The notes below the pieces were generated by a model. That model was not told the origin of the DNA and searched no databases. It saw nothing but the letters and a program-made list of their open reading frames with translations. Position numbers and translations under genes: made by a program. From Marasmius tenuissimus (lineage: Eukaryota; Basidiomycota; Agaricomycetes; Agaricales; Marasmiaceae), in NCBI GenBank assembly GCA_029532415.1, contig JAQOTA010000050.1:6758001-6822000 (forward strand): DNA of 64,000 bases, in the 5' to 3' direction. Below, piece by piece: positions 33,652-44,258 of the stretch; position 1 is the first letter of the stretch; each line of letters opens with the position of its first letter.

Positions 33652-34269
33652 GATGCTTATCTCGAGCTTCTGATCAAGACGTATAAGTTCCTTCACCCGG
33701 AAAAGTCGACAAGGGACGTTTTTGCTACTGGCGGTAGCAGTAACACAGGCAATGGCAATAATAAGAAGTCTGACCCTGATGCGATGGATATAGACTCGGC
33801 AAAGAAGGTCAAGGCGAAACACGCAAATTCCCAAGATGCCAAGCAGAAACTATGTCAGATCTGCTCTGGTAAAGGCTTCAAGGCTAAATCGAAAACACAT
33901 AATACCAATGATTGTTACGAGAAGCCTGGGAATGAGCACAAGCGACCTGCTCCAAGAGCTTCAACGTCAAATCCTTCAACATCAGGTCAAGGCAACAAGA
34001 GCGGAAACTCTGGTAAAGGTACAGCCTCCGGCAAAACCTTCTACCAACGGCTAATGGAAATGGCCAAAGAATATGATATTGACACCTCGGATGCCCCATC
34101 TGAAGTCAACATCAACTCTGCGAGTATCCAGGAAATAGTCGAAACCGAGTCTTCCGAAATGGGGACAACTGCACAAGTCGATGGAGTGCAGGCGGGACCT
34201 TCTCAACCAACCGGTAAAGGGAAGAAGGCAATTCGACGATCCAATGTGGATTTTCCCGAAGGACTGTAG
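33652..34269 (+). pseudogene. gag: Gypsy copy X gag, C-terminal fragment
   Basis: The sequence starts abruptly at GATGC directly after LTR 2 and continues with codons for YLELLIKTYKFLHPEKS through the zinc knuckle to the gag stop. The missing N-terminal half is at 38558-39486 on the other strand. Confidence 0.9.
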
Positions 34270-34430
34270 AGGATAACGTCTGTGATCTACAGTCAGGGAG
34301 TAGTGTACCCTCGTTCGGCACTGAGCAGGACTCAGTAGAAGTAGGACTGGAATCTTGTACAGTAAATATTGCTCGCAACAAGACTTTTTCTTTTAGAATT
34401 CCAGTTACACTTTGGGTATACGGATATAAA

Positions 34431-37400
34431 GTGCAGACCGAGGCTCTAGTTGATTCTGGTGCCACAACGAATTTCATCGATAAATCATTCGTTGAAAGAA
34501 ATCACCTGGTAACAAATAAACTGGCAACTCCGTATGAAGTTAAAAATGCGGATGGAACTTTCAATATTTCAGGACAAATAAGGGAATATGTCCGCGCCTA
34601 TGTGCAAATTGGGACCCATAAGACCACACATTACCTTTTCGTCACCCAGCTTGGGGACAAGGAAATGATGATTGGCTACTCTTATCTATACAAGCACAAC
34701 CCAGAAATAGACTGGCGTAAAGGTGAATGGAAGTTCTCCAGGTGTCCAGATACATGCGCCACTAGAGTCCGTAAAACACCAGATTTCGAGGCTGGAACCG
34801 AAGAACTCGAACTCGATTCAGGATTGCCGTGGGATGACTCACTGGACAGTTTAGGAGAGGAAGACTCCGACAATCCTTACATCAACTGGGTAGATATTGA
34901 AGACCCGGATGACCGTGAACAAGCAAAAGTTATTGCGTCCATGTTCGAAGATGACTTGGACGAGGATCTCGACGGATCAGATGAGGACACCAGAAATTGG
35001 AAGTCCCATGTGCCAAAATGGTTACATCCCTATGGCGACGTCTTTTCCAAGAGAAAGTCAGAGCGGATGCCGGAACGTAAGGCATACGACCATCCAATTG
35101 AGTTTGTGGAAGACTCAACACTTCCCAAACCATCCAAACTATACCCGCTATCTCCAAAAGAACGAAACTCTTTGGATGAGTGGATTGATGAGGAACTCCG
35201 AAAGGGTTACATTAGACCTTCAAAAAGTCCTGTAGCCGCACCTTTCTTCTTTGTCAAGAAACATGATGGAAGTCTTAGACCTGTAATGGACTATCGTACT
35301 CTCAACTCCGTAACTGTGAAGAATCGCTATCCAATTCCACGGATCTCAGATCTAATTGATTCGCTTAGCCAAGCATCAATTTTCACCAAGATCGATCTAC
35401 GATGGGGATATAATAACGTCCGCATTCGTGAAGGTGATGAGTGGAAGACAGCATTCATAACAAAACGAGGGTTATTTGAGGCTACGGTTATGTACTTTGG
35501 GTTTTCAAATGCACCAGCGACATTTCAGTCGATGATGAATGACATCTTGGGAGATCTTATCCGGGATGGCAAAGTTATGGTGTACTTAGACGACATTCTT
35601 ATCTTTGGAAACGACTTAGAAGAACATCGCAAAATCGTTCAAGAAGTTCTGAAAAGGCTTCGAGATAACGATCTCTACGCTAAAGCGGAGAAGTGCTTCT
35701 TTGAGAAGGATCAAATTGATTATCTTGGTATGATCATCTCGAAGGGACACGTTGCGATGGATCCGAAGAAACTTTCAGGAGTTCAAGAGTGGCCAATACC
35801 TGCGAAAGTAAAGCATGTGCAAGCTTTCCTGGGATTCGCAAACTTCTATCGTAGATTCATCAAAGATTTTGCGAAGATTGCGAAACCACTCACCACTCTT
35901 ACCAAGAAGGAACAACCTTGGGCATGGGGCGAAGATCAAAATAATGCTTTTGAGGCTCTGAAAAAGGCCTTTACTTCAGCTCCCATACTTCGAATTCCAG
36001 ATGACACAAGTCCATTCCGCCTTTCTACCGATGCTAGCGACTTCGCCATTGGCGCTGTCTTATCTCAACTGGACCCAGCAGATCAACTCTGGCATCCAGT
36101 TGCGTTCTATTCAAAATCTCTTGATATACATGAACGTAATTATGAGATCTATGACAAAGAGCTACTTGCAATAATTCGCGCATTGGAAGAATATAGGCAT
36201 TATCTGGAAGGACATCCGGAAAAATTCGAGATTTGGTCGGATCATCAGAATCTGACATACTTCAAATCAGCCCAGAAATTAACAAGGAGGCAAGCGAGAT
36301 GGGCTCTGTACCTCACACGCTTTAGCTATTCCCTACACCATAAACCTGGTAAAACAATGCAAGCAGAAGACCCTCTGTCCAGGAGGCCAGATCATGAGGA
36401 GGGGGTAAACCTCGATAATCGCGATCAAATTTTGCTCAAACCTGAATTTTTTGCCATTCAGGCGCTCGAGGCTACTCATGAATCGCCTGTAGACGACGAT
36501 CAAATCCTAAGAGAGGTCAAAGAAGCATTGCTATCAGATGAACTTACGAAGGACTATAAGTCACTTCTGGAATCAGGACCACGAGAATTCAAGAAATCTC
36601 TGGAAGATTGGAACTTCGAGAATGGACTTCTACTCTATCGAGGAAAAGTTTACATTCCCAGAAGCACAGATGACCACTTACGACGACGAGTTGTTCAAAT
36701 CCACCACGATATCACCTCTGCCGGACATCCTGGTAGATGGAAGACTTACGAACTAGTAACTCGTAACTATTGGTGGCCTGGCATGTCAGTCTTTGTGAAG
36801 AAATATGTCACAGGTTGTGATACTTGCCAGCGTAGCAAGAATCGCCCTGAACAGCCATTTGGACCATTACAGCCAAATGAGGTCCCTAACGGACCTTGGG
36901 AGATTATCTCCATCGACCTTATTACCCAGCTAACACCTTCGCTCGAATACAATGCAATCTGTGTTGTGGTTGATCGACTCACCAAGCGGGCTCACTTCTT
37001 CCCTATCACGAATAACTTCTCTGCAAAGGACCTTGCAAGGTTACTGTATGACAGAATCTACCCTCTGCATGGACTTCCATATCAGATCATTTCGGATAGA
37101 GGAACACAGTTCGCTGCTGAAATATTCCAAGAATGGTGCAAACTCCTTGGAATTAAATCAACGATGTCGACATCTTATCATCCACAAACAGATGGACAAA
37201 CAGAACGAGTGAATCAAAGTCTGGAACAATATCTCCGGTGCTACGTTGACTACAATCTTGATGATTGGTCGCTACTGCTAAATGTGGCAGAATTCGCTTA
37301 CAACAACGCAGCACATGAAGGGACAAAGTCAAGTCCTTTCTTCTTGGAGTATGGTCGACACTTACGAGCTGGACCAACGTTGGCCAAAGAGCTTTCAAAG

Positions 37401-38057
37401 AACAACGACCTTAACGACATTTTTCATCAACGACTTGATGCTCAGGAGCAAGCGAAAGCAGCCCTGAAGCTCGCAGCTGAAAGGATGAAGTGGTACTACG
37501 ACCAGGGGGTTCAAAATGTTCCCTTCAAAGTTGGAGATAAAGTACTACTGAATCTGAAAGATTATCAGGACAAGGAACGGGCACTCAATCCGAGATACGA
37601 GGGACCTTTCACAATTATTGAAAAGTTGTCACCGGTTACCTTTAAACTTCAGATGCCATCGAAATTCCGAGCATATCATCCTGTTTTTCATGCCAGCAAA
37701 CTTGCCACATATAACGAACCCACTATCGTTGGACAAAAGCCACCTGTACCTGAACCAATTGTGGTGAAGGGTCACCTAGAATGGGTGGTTGACAGAATCC
37801 TGCAACATCGTATACGTGGAAAGACAACTTATTACTTAGTAAGATGGGAAGGTGAAAGCCGAGATGAGGACTCCTGGGAACCAGCCAGCAACTTGAAAAA
37901 CGCTCCAGAGAAAGTCAAGGAGTACAAGAAGCTTGGACTTAGACCAGTAAGGGTTATTGAAATGGATGAATTTTTCGAAAATGAAGTCCATGTGTTCTCA
38001 TCGGAGCTCGAACCAAGAGGGGGGGTAATGTCACAGATTTTCTCTCTCTACATCTAA
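34431..38057 (+). CDS. pol: Gypsy copy X pol polyprotein
   Basis: This 1208-aa frame is identical in protein sequence to the pol at 26620-30246 and carries the same protease, RT (YLDD), RNase H, integrase (D, D, E) and chromodomain. It now lies in plus orientation, because the inversion moved it away from its own 5' LTR and gag N-terminus. It lacks an intact gag upstream, so it could only work with proteins from another copy. The -1 frame is open from the gag stop (34267) to here. Confidence 0.9.
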   Translation: MQTEALVDSGATTNFIDKSFVERNHLVTNKLATPYEVKNADGTFNISGQIREYVRAYVQIGTHKTTHYLFVTQLGDKEMMIGYSYLYKHNPEIDWRKGEWKFSRCPDTCATRVRKTPDFEAGTEELELDSGLPWDDSLDSLGEEDSDNPYINWVDIEDPDDREQAKVIASMFEDDLDEDLDGSDEDTRNWKSHVPKWLHPYGDVFSKRKSERMPERKAYDHPIEFVEDSTLPKPSKLYPLSPKERNSLDEWIDEELRKGYIRPSKSPVAAPFFFVKKHDGSLRPVMDYRTLNSVTVKNRYPIPRISDLIDSLSQASIFTKIDLRWGYNNVRIREGDEWKTAFITKRGLFEATVMYFGFSNAPATFQSMMNDILGDLIRDGKVMVYLDDILIFGNDLEEHRKIVQEVLKRLRDNDLYAKAEKCFFEKDQIDYLGMIISKGHVAMDPKKLSGVQEWPIPAKVKHVQAFLGFANFYRRFIKDFAKIAKPLTTLTKKEQPWAWGEDQNNAFEALKKAFTSAPILRIPDDTSPFRLSTDASDFAIGAVLSQLDPADQLWHPVAFYSKSLDIHERNYEIYDKELLAIIRALEEYRHYLEGHPEKFEIWSDHQNLTYFKSAQKLTRRQARWALYLTRFSYSLHHKPGKTMQAEDPLSRRPDHEEGVNLDNRDQILLKPEFFAIQALEATHESPVDDDQILREVKEALLSDELTKDYKSLLESGPREFKKSLEDWNFENGLLLYRGKVYIPRSTDDHLRRRVVQIHHDITSAGHPGRWKTYELVTRNYWWPGMSVFVKKYVTGCDTCQRSKNRPEQPFGPLQPNEVPNGPWEIISIDLITQLTPSLEYNAICVVVDRLTKRAHFFPITNNFSAKDLARLLYDRIYPLHGLPYQIISDRGTQFAAEIFQEWCKLLGIKSTMSTSYHPQTDGQTERVNQSLEQYLRCYVDYNLDDWSLLLNVAEFAYNNAAHEGTKSSPFFLEYGRHLRAGPTLAKELSKNNDLNDIFHQRLDAQEQAKAALKLAAERMKWYYDQGVQNVPFKVGDKVLLNLKDYQDKERALNPRYEGPFTIIEKLSPVTFKLQMPSKFRAYHPVFHASKLATYNEPTIVGQKPPVPEPIVVKGHLEWVVDRILQHRIRGKTTYYLVRWEGESRDEDSWEPASNLKNAPEKVKEYKKLGLRPVRVIEMDEFFENEVHVFSSELEPRGGVMSQIFSLYI

Positions 38058-38557
38058 TCTCCCTATATCTTATCTGTGCCATGTGGTTATCATATCGTTC
38101 GATACAAATCCAACATCTTATCAGTAGACATCTGATCTCTTGTTCTATAGATTCGGTCTGGACTCATCTAGATAGATCTGTAACTAAAGGGGATACGCAT
38201 AGGTCTAGATCTGCCACACCATGACTACGGCGAGTCATGTGCTGTGTGGACAGCTCAACCACTCGAGTTGACTCTTACGACTCACTCGACTCATACTTAC
38301 ACCTTGATTGCACCATCACGACTCATAGTAGACTCATCCTGACGAGTGCATCAGTCAGCTTAGGTATCATAGGTCTTAGATAGTGTCTGGGGTCCTATAG
38401 AATCCATGTATATAAGCTAGATCGTCTGAGGCATAAACCTCAGACTAAAGAACGTCTTCTGTCCTTTAACAACATCTCCTCTGCTCTCTGCATTCACATC
38501 AGTTATTCCCTTATCATCAAAACCACATCTGAAAAGGTGAGTAGTGGATTTGTGATA
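38029..38557 (+). repeat. Gypsy LTR 3 (inverted relative to the other three)
   Basis: The repeat runs TGTCACAG to TTTGTGATA and is followed by GCATC. It has one private difference near its end (CTGAAAAGG where the other copies read CTGAACAGG). In the inversion model it is one of the two recombining LTRs. Confidence 0.92.
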
Positions 38558-39486
38558 GCATCCCATTTCTTAGGAATTTGGTTGTTAACCTCATAAGGAA
38601 CCATCACACTACGCAGGTCCTTGGGTATAACCTCTCTGAGCTTATCTATGAAAAGATTATCGTCCTCATATCCGACCACGCGGGCAAGAGTACGATACTG
38701 TTCGGCATATTTGATAAAGTCCTTGTGCGCCAAGGTTTCGTTCTTCCAGAGGGCAGTAAGCGCCTTCTTGTAGCTTTCTATATCATCTTTCTCTCCATAG
38801 ATGGCAAGTTCGTTAACGAATTCTTGGAAAGTGCCCAAGTCTTCGCCTGCAGTAAGCTTATCAAAGTATTTCTGCAGGTATGTTGCAGCAGCACCTCGTA
38901 CACGGGTAAGAGCCGTGACGATTTGATGCTTGTCGGTAATGATTCCATAATGCGAGTTGTACAAACTGAGTTGATTTACCCAGTCCTTCAAGTTCACTTT
39001 CGAATCTGATCCAGAAAATGTTGGTGGTTCTGGGATTTTGAATCCAGCTTTTCCACCACCACCACCGGTTGCGTTATCGACTGACAAGGCATTGAATTGG
39101 TCCCGGTAGTGCTGTATTTGTTCTTTCATGGATTCCATAACCGCAGTTTGCATCTGCGTCATGAGTTTCAGATCGTTGATTTGTGACTGAAGTACAAAGG
39201 TGTTGTTGTATGCTCCACTCAGTTCAGGATTGAATTGATCTTTGATTGCTACGACATGATTGTCAACAACCCTTTTCATCCTGTTTACTGCATCTCCATG
39301 GGCATTTCGAATCAATTGACTAAGTTGGGTCATTTGTTCATTGGTGAGACCCATTACATTTTGATCAAAATGTGCAACAAGCAGCTGGTTCCACTCGTCA
39401 ATAGTTGGCCACTGGACTTCAGGAAATTCAGGTTCCCAAGCCTCATGTTCTGACAAGTTTGCAATTGGTGCGGGTGTTGTTGACAT
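38558..39486 (-). pseudogene. gag: Gypsy copy X gag, N-terminal fragment
   Basis: It encodes the first ~310 residues of gag, the same as in copy Y, and stops at codons for KKWDA, where LTR 3 begins. The open frame then runs into LTR sequence. Split by insertion of copy Y. Confidence 0.9.
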
Positions 39487-39570
39487 TGCTGTTCAGATGT
39501 ATTAACGAATTGTTCCATCGTAAATATGAAGAGAAGAAAGAAAGGCTGCCAAGCCGTTATGCCAAGTATA

Positions 39571-40191
39571 TTATACATCAGGGAATATTACATCGAGATT
39601 GTCGATTTCTTGACAAATCTCTACAAGTCTATCCTTTAAGTCATGTAAGGAAACCTTCTTAAACATTTTAATAGCTCCCTTCAACTGTCTCCATTGGGTA
39701 TTGGACATCTTGTGCCCCAATTCCTCTGTCTTATCAATCCCATGATAAAAATCCTGAAGTCTATCATACTTCTCCCATACCCTATTTGCAAGCTCCACTG
39801 GTATCCTCATCGGAGGACCTCCCAATTTGGCTTGGGATTCCTCAAACGATAATTCATGGAAAATTCTATCCATGCGCTTAATACAAGCGGCAAGGAGAGG
39901 TTGATATTCGGGAATTCGTCGGAGGTTCTTCGTGCGTCGGAAGTGGAGATGGTTAGGAATGGGTTCAGGAATCTGATATTCGATTCGTTCGAGAAGAGAT
40001 AGAGGATTGACTGGTGGAGGTGGAGATGAGAGGCGTTGGAGGAGAGTCCTTCGCTTTTCCAAGCCCATACGAGCAAGTAAGCTGAGACGTTGAGTGTGTT
40101 CACGAGCCTCCTGTTGAAGCTGAAGAGTTTCGGTTGTTGAACGTTTGTTGACAGGTGTGATAAACTGATGGTTCTTGGCTACTTTCGGCAT
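39571..40191 (-). CDS. Extra reading frame upstream of gag (ORF0), copy X
   Basis: This is the second copy of the 206-aa frame described at 32034-32654, with the same length and protein. One base difference upstream (around 40256) lies outside the preferred frame start. It precedes a broken gag. Confidence 0.55.
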   Translation of the reverse strand: MPKVAKNHQFITPVNKRSTTETLQLQQEAREHTQRLSLLARMGLEKRRTLLQRLSSPPPPVNPLSLLERIEYQIPEPIPNHLHFRRTKNLRRIPEYQPLLAACIKRMDRIFHELSFEESQAKLGGPPMRIPVELANRVWEKYDRLQDFYHGIDKTEELGHKMSNTQWRQLKGAIKMFKKVSLHDLKDRLVEICQEIDNLDVIFPDV

Positions 40192-40645
40192 AACTATGGC
40201 AAAATGGCATAAGTACAACATATCCCTTTTCAGAAGACATGGTACAAGAAAAGAAAAGCCGTATACGGCCATGCATGTTGTCTCGGGGAAAGGGAAATCG
40301 GATCCTAGCACTGTCCACAGCACTACAAGAGGTGAAACATGTTTACACACGTCCTCAACTCGCAAGACCAGCTGGCCGTCACTTTCGCGGACCACCACCG
40401 AAGTGGTTTCTGACCTCTTTGCATAATGCAGCGAGTACCCCTTACGCCTAGGGTCCAGCAATTGTCCGTCAGCATGCAGACATTAAAAGTCCACTCCCAC
40501 AAGGGGATGCCTTCCGACTAGACACACCAGCCTTTTCAGAACCGATGGCCATATCCCCCAGATCCATATGAGCCCCCAGAACCCTCAGAGACATAATGAC
40601 ATGACCTGTAAACAGAAATTACTGCAGAGCAGCAGCAACGAAACA

Positions 40646-40656
40646 AGACTAAAGAA
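40646..40656 (-). promoter_or_regulatory. Gypsy self-priming site (copy X)
   Basis: Same 11-nt complement as at 33109-33119, two nucleotides from LTR 4. The matching transcript-start sequence lies at 40764-40774 in that LTR. Confidence 0.7.
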
Positions 40657-40658
40657 AC

Positions 40659-41187
40659 TATCACAAATCCACTACTCACCTGTTCAGATGTGGTTTTGAT
40701 GATAAGGGAATAACTGATGTGAATGCAGAGAGCAGAGGAGATGTTGTCAAAGGACAGAAGACGTTCTTTAGTCTGAGGTTTATGCCTCAGACGATCTAGC
40801 TTATATACATGGATTCTATAGGACCCCAGACACTATCTAAGACCTATGATACCTAAGCTGACTGATGCACTCGTCAGGATGAGTCTACTATGAGTCGTGA
40901 TGGTGCAATCAAGGTGTAAGTATGAGTCGAGTGAGTCGTAAGAGTCAACTCGAGTGGTTGAGCTGTCCACACAGCACATGACTCGCCGTAGTCATGGTGT
41001 GGCAGATCTAGACCTATGCGTATCCCCTTTAGTTACAGATCTATCTAGATGAGTCCAGACCGAATCTATAGAACAAGAGATCAGATGTCTACTGATAAGA
41101 TGTTGGATTTGTATCGAACGATATGATAACCACATGGCACAGATAAGATATAGGGAGATTAGATGTAGAGAGAGAAAATCTGTGACA
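40659..41187 (-). repeat. Gypsy LTR 4 (5' LTR of copy X)
   Basis: This 529 bp repeat has one visible difference from LTR 1 (GTTGTCAAAGG instead of GTTGTTAAAGG). It is followed by the target duplication GTTTG and then resumes the Copia RNase H frame. Confidence 0.93.
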
Positions 41188-41562
41188 GTTTGCTGGGTCT
41201 CTCAGAAACAGAAAACGGTTGCATTATCATCTACAGAAGCAGAGTATATGGCTCTATCTGACTGTACACGTCAGGCTTGCTGGATGAAGTTGTTATTGAA
41301 TGAATTGAACTTCCCTATTCGATCAGTTCCATGTGTTAGCGACAACCAAGGCGCTATCTTTCTCAGCAGCAATGAAGCTACTGATAAAAGAACAAAGCAC
41401 ATCGACAATCGATACCACTTCATCAGGGAAGCAGTGGAACACGGAAAGACTCAAATCTATTTCGTTGAAACTGCTAAACAACCTGCTGATCTTCTTACAA
41501 AGAATCTTGGCAGAACAAAGTTCGAATTGTTCAGGCAATCTTTAGGATTAACATTTCACTAG
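41188..41562 (+). pseudogene. Copia RNase H, C-terminal part
   Basis: The frame for CWVSQKQKTVALSSTEAEYM through KHIDNRYHFIRE to the stop after LGLTFH completes the RNase H domain. It joins in frame to the part ending at 26119 once the Gypsy block and one GTTTG are removed. Confidence 0.93.
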
Positions 41563-41588
41563 TTCCATGATTGCATGATGAACTTAGT

Positions 41589-41597
41589 GAGGGGGAG
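41589..41597 (+). other. Copia polypurine tract
   Basis: GAGGGGGAG directly precedes the 3' LTR. Confidence 0.8.
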
Positions 41598-42115
41598 TGT
41601 TGAACATGATGGAAATCATGTGATACACTGTTGACGTGTTGTTTACGCGTCACACTATTTATAGAGCTACGCCTCTAGAACACTTGCGTCTTCATGCAAG
41701 TACTATGTCTCTGTCTATGTATCTTACTACGTACATCTAGTTTCATCATATATGACACTATAGACAGTCGCTATCCAATAGCATATGTAGAGCCTCCAAT
41801 ACATGAGGCAAACACGACTATGCTCACCAAGCATACTACCATTCATGGTAGAAGTACTTACACAGTACTAATGTCTTTTACGCCTTTAGGGCCGAATACC
41901 TACTTCTAGTAGTAGTTTCAGTTAGTGTAATACTCATTACATGTACCAGAAACTTATGTATAAAAGACTGGACGAAAGGCCTTAAGCCTTAGGACAATCT
42001 ACTCAATTATCACCTCTTCACAAGCATCTCAAGACTACAAGAACACTCTGTGTATTACCCATGTGAGGTTTACTTCGTTATACCCACTGTGCACTTTAAC
42101 TATGCTGGCTCATCA
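41598..42115 (+). repeat. Copia 3' LTR
   Basis: This 518 bp partner of 17357-17873 ends GGCTCATCA and is followed by CCTAC. Two CpG sites of the 5' LTR (ACTACGTC and CTACGTAT) are TpG here. Confidence 0.93.
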
Positions 42116-42390
42116 CCTACATTCAGTGATGTCAAGTCGTAGTCCATCTCTTTGTCCACGGCACTCAGCAAGTCGCCTAGAACGGGCACGCTCGCGGATT
42201 CTTCTATTTGGGAACCCCAATTTTGACGGCAAGTAATACTTTCAGGGAACCCCTGAGCTGACCTTGCGAACTCCCAAGCCGCCTTCAAACGCGTTGACAG
42301 CTCGGAGGCTCTATATCCGCTTGCAGTACTTGCCTTATCCGAAGGACCATCCGTCAATGGCAGATGGTAGCTTGCATTGCAGCCACACAA
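42116..42390 (-). pseudogene. Possible exon interrupted by the Copia
   Basis: A minus-strand open frame ends (…YDLTSLNVG) precisely at the Copia border. If the Copia and one CCTAC are removed, the frame stays open for about 20 more codons left of 17357 (EVSRAISICPQLQLCLQ), up to a GTATGA that could be a splice donor. The composition looks protein-like, but I recognise no family and no upstream exon. Confidence 0.35.
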
Positions 42391-44258
42391 CCCATCATCA
42401 ATTCATCCATCGGCTACTTACTACCATCACGGCTGTCTTGCACGTACCTTATTCGGCATATTTCAAAGTTCTTGAACCTCTGATCTTGCTATCTTGGCCC
42501 TCTATCGATACTGAGTCTGACCATTATGTTCAAACCGACGTACCGACACATACATCATAACATCCCGTTCGGGGTTCCACAACATATAAATGTTGACCCT
42601 CAGAATCTTTATAACGGACGGCTCGCGAAACCTAATTTATGACAGGACAAAGACCGCTTCCGAGTGAGTGTTTGCATGCTGGAGCTCGATCCATGTTTTC
42701 ACGTGTGCCCATTGCAATCTGTCGCCCAGATTTACGATTAAGTTCACCTCGATCAGTATGGAGTACGTCCGTGCGCCCGTAATCTGCTGTTGGGCACTTC
42801 CAGGAACAGCGCTCTCGCCGACGTCATGTTTGCGAGTTTATCTTTCCGAGTGGTTGATTAGTCCTTTTTGACGTTCGTTTTTAGATTCACCGGCTATGCA
42901 TCCTTTCGGGGTCTCGCAGGATTGTGTTATATATCCTAAGTGTCCCGTCGTTCACATTGAATGGTAAGCGTGTAACCAGATCTGTACTTTCTGCTGGACT
43001 GGTCATATAGTGCTAAAGACAATACTTGTTGAGTTAGGTTATCTTTTGCAACTTCAGTGATAGGATTCGTTGGGCCGAGCAGCCCGGACGGTAGAGATGT
43101 CTACAACGCTCTGGGAATCGACAATATGTCTAGGCCTCCCCGCGTTCAATGGCCTCTTCACCTTATTGACAGGTAAACTCTTACGGTCTCTCTAATATGG
43201 ATCGAGAAGAACCTTTTCTCCTTGCTCGTAGGGGGGAGAACAGGGTGAACAAGTCGTGACGCCCGACGGTCCAGGGAGAACAAGTGGCTTTGGAATATAG
43301 AACTATCCTTGCTGCCATGTACGTTGTTTCTTGTCTCTTGGAAGTGTCATGACCCCAGATATTGTTTAGAAGGAGCCAAATCGGAAACAAAGGTCGAAGA
43401 GAGCCAGATGGTTCAGTTGGCCAGTAGTTGGCCAGGACCGCTGGAAACATTTTGATCCTATGTACCATTCGAAGCACCAAGCTTTGTAAAACTTTCCTTT
43501 TCCTTCCGTACTCTTTGTTTAGTCGGCCTTACTTTGCCTCTCTATGCGTTGGGCAAAGTTTCTATCTACCGGGTATCTGTCTTGATAGCGTTGATCTAAT
43601 ATCTATTCAACCCGTTTGTTATTCAGCAAACACAAAGCATATGAAGTAACAAGACTCCAAATTTGATTCACATCCGATGCGATCATCACGAAGATCGAAG
43701 CTAATGAGGCTGATCCACGCACCTGCCCCGTGTCGCCACCCATAAAGTGAAGTGAAGCGCCAACCAAGACCACCTGTATGGATAGCATGTCCAATTGACC
43801 CGGTGAATGCCGGTGAATGCCGCCGAGCTCTACTTGCTGTACTAGATCTACTCAGTGATTTTGCCATGGATGGGTAAATTCAGTAAACACAAACACCCAT
43901 TTCGCCCGTTATAGATGCCGAGAGATCCCTTCGGTAGCGTTAGCATAAGACTAGTATGACGTAGTCAGTAACTGCTAAGCAAATCTTGATATTCGAATTT
44001 CAGCAAGTCTGAGCACTCATTCTGTGGATCGTTGTTGCTCGGATCCACCCCCAGTGAGCGAGCTGCAGTTCCTGAATCATTTAACAGCTTTCGTGAGTAT
44101 CGTAACCCTCCATGGAAGAGCGTGCCTGGCTTCGGTTCCCTTGGCTGCGGCATTGTTGACTTCTGGAGGCAGTGCGTGGGTAAATAAAAATCTGACAAAA
44201 TATATATAAAAAGTGCAATCCTTCAAAGGGGTTTGTACAGCGGTTGGGGCTCTTTGCT
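42391..44258. other. Intergenic, no gene supported
   Basis: Several frames of 60-100 codons are open on both strands but none shows a family motif or a convincing splice pattern. A short tandem duplication, GGTGAATGCC repeated, lies near 43800. Confidence 0.4.

Larger units (their letters stand above)
26120..41187. mobile_element. Composite of two Ty3/Gypsy chromovirus copies, partly inverted
   Basis: Four near-identical LTRs lie at 26120-26648, 33122-33651, 38029-38557 and 40659-41187, the third inverted. The outer ends are flanked by GTTTG (26115-26119 and 41188-41192). An inner junction pair shows GATGC at 33652-33656 and its reverse complement GCATC at 38558-38562. Copy X inserted in the Copia, and copy Y then inserted in X's gag. 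An inversion between the first and third LTR afterwards reproduces every observed junction. The two pol genes are identical at protein level over 1208 residues, so all of this is recent. Confidence 0.9.
17357..42115 (+). mobile_element. Copia-type LTR retrotransposon with nested insertions
   Basis: The element is bounded by LTRs at 17357-17873 and 41598-42115, begins TGTTGAACAT and ends GGCTCATCA. It is flanked by the 5-bp direct repeat CCTAC (17352-17356 and 42116-42120). The order gag, protease, integrase, reverse transcriptase, RNase H is diagnostic of Ty1/Copia. It spans 24.8 kb only because a 523 bp TA-flanked element and a 15.1 kb Gypsy block sit inside; without them about 9.2 kb remain, long for a Copia. 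The LTRs are nearly identical, so insertion was recent, but gag carries an insertion and an in-frame TGA, and RNase H is split. The copy is dead on its own. Confidence 0.95.

Noticed and set aside
17357..42115. CRISPR-like or tandem repeat arrays in the repeat-rich centre
   Set aside because: The repeats are four Gypsy and two Copia LTRs; there are no short regularly spaced units.
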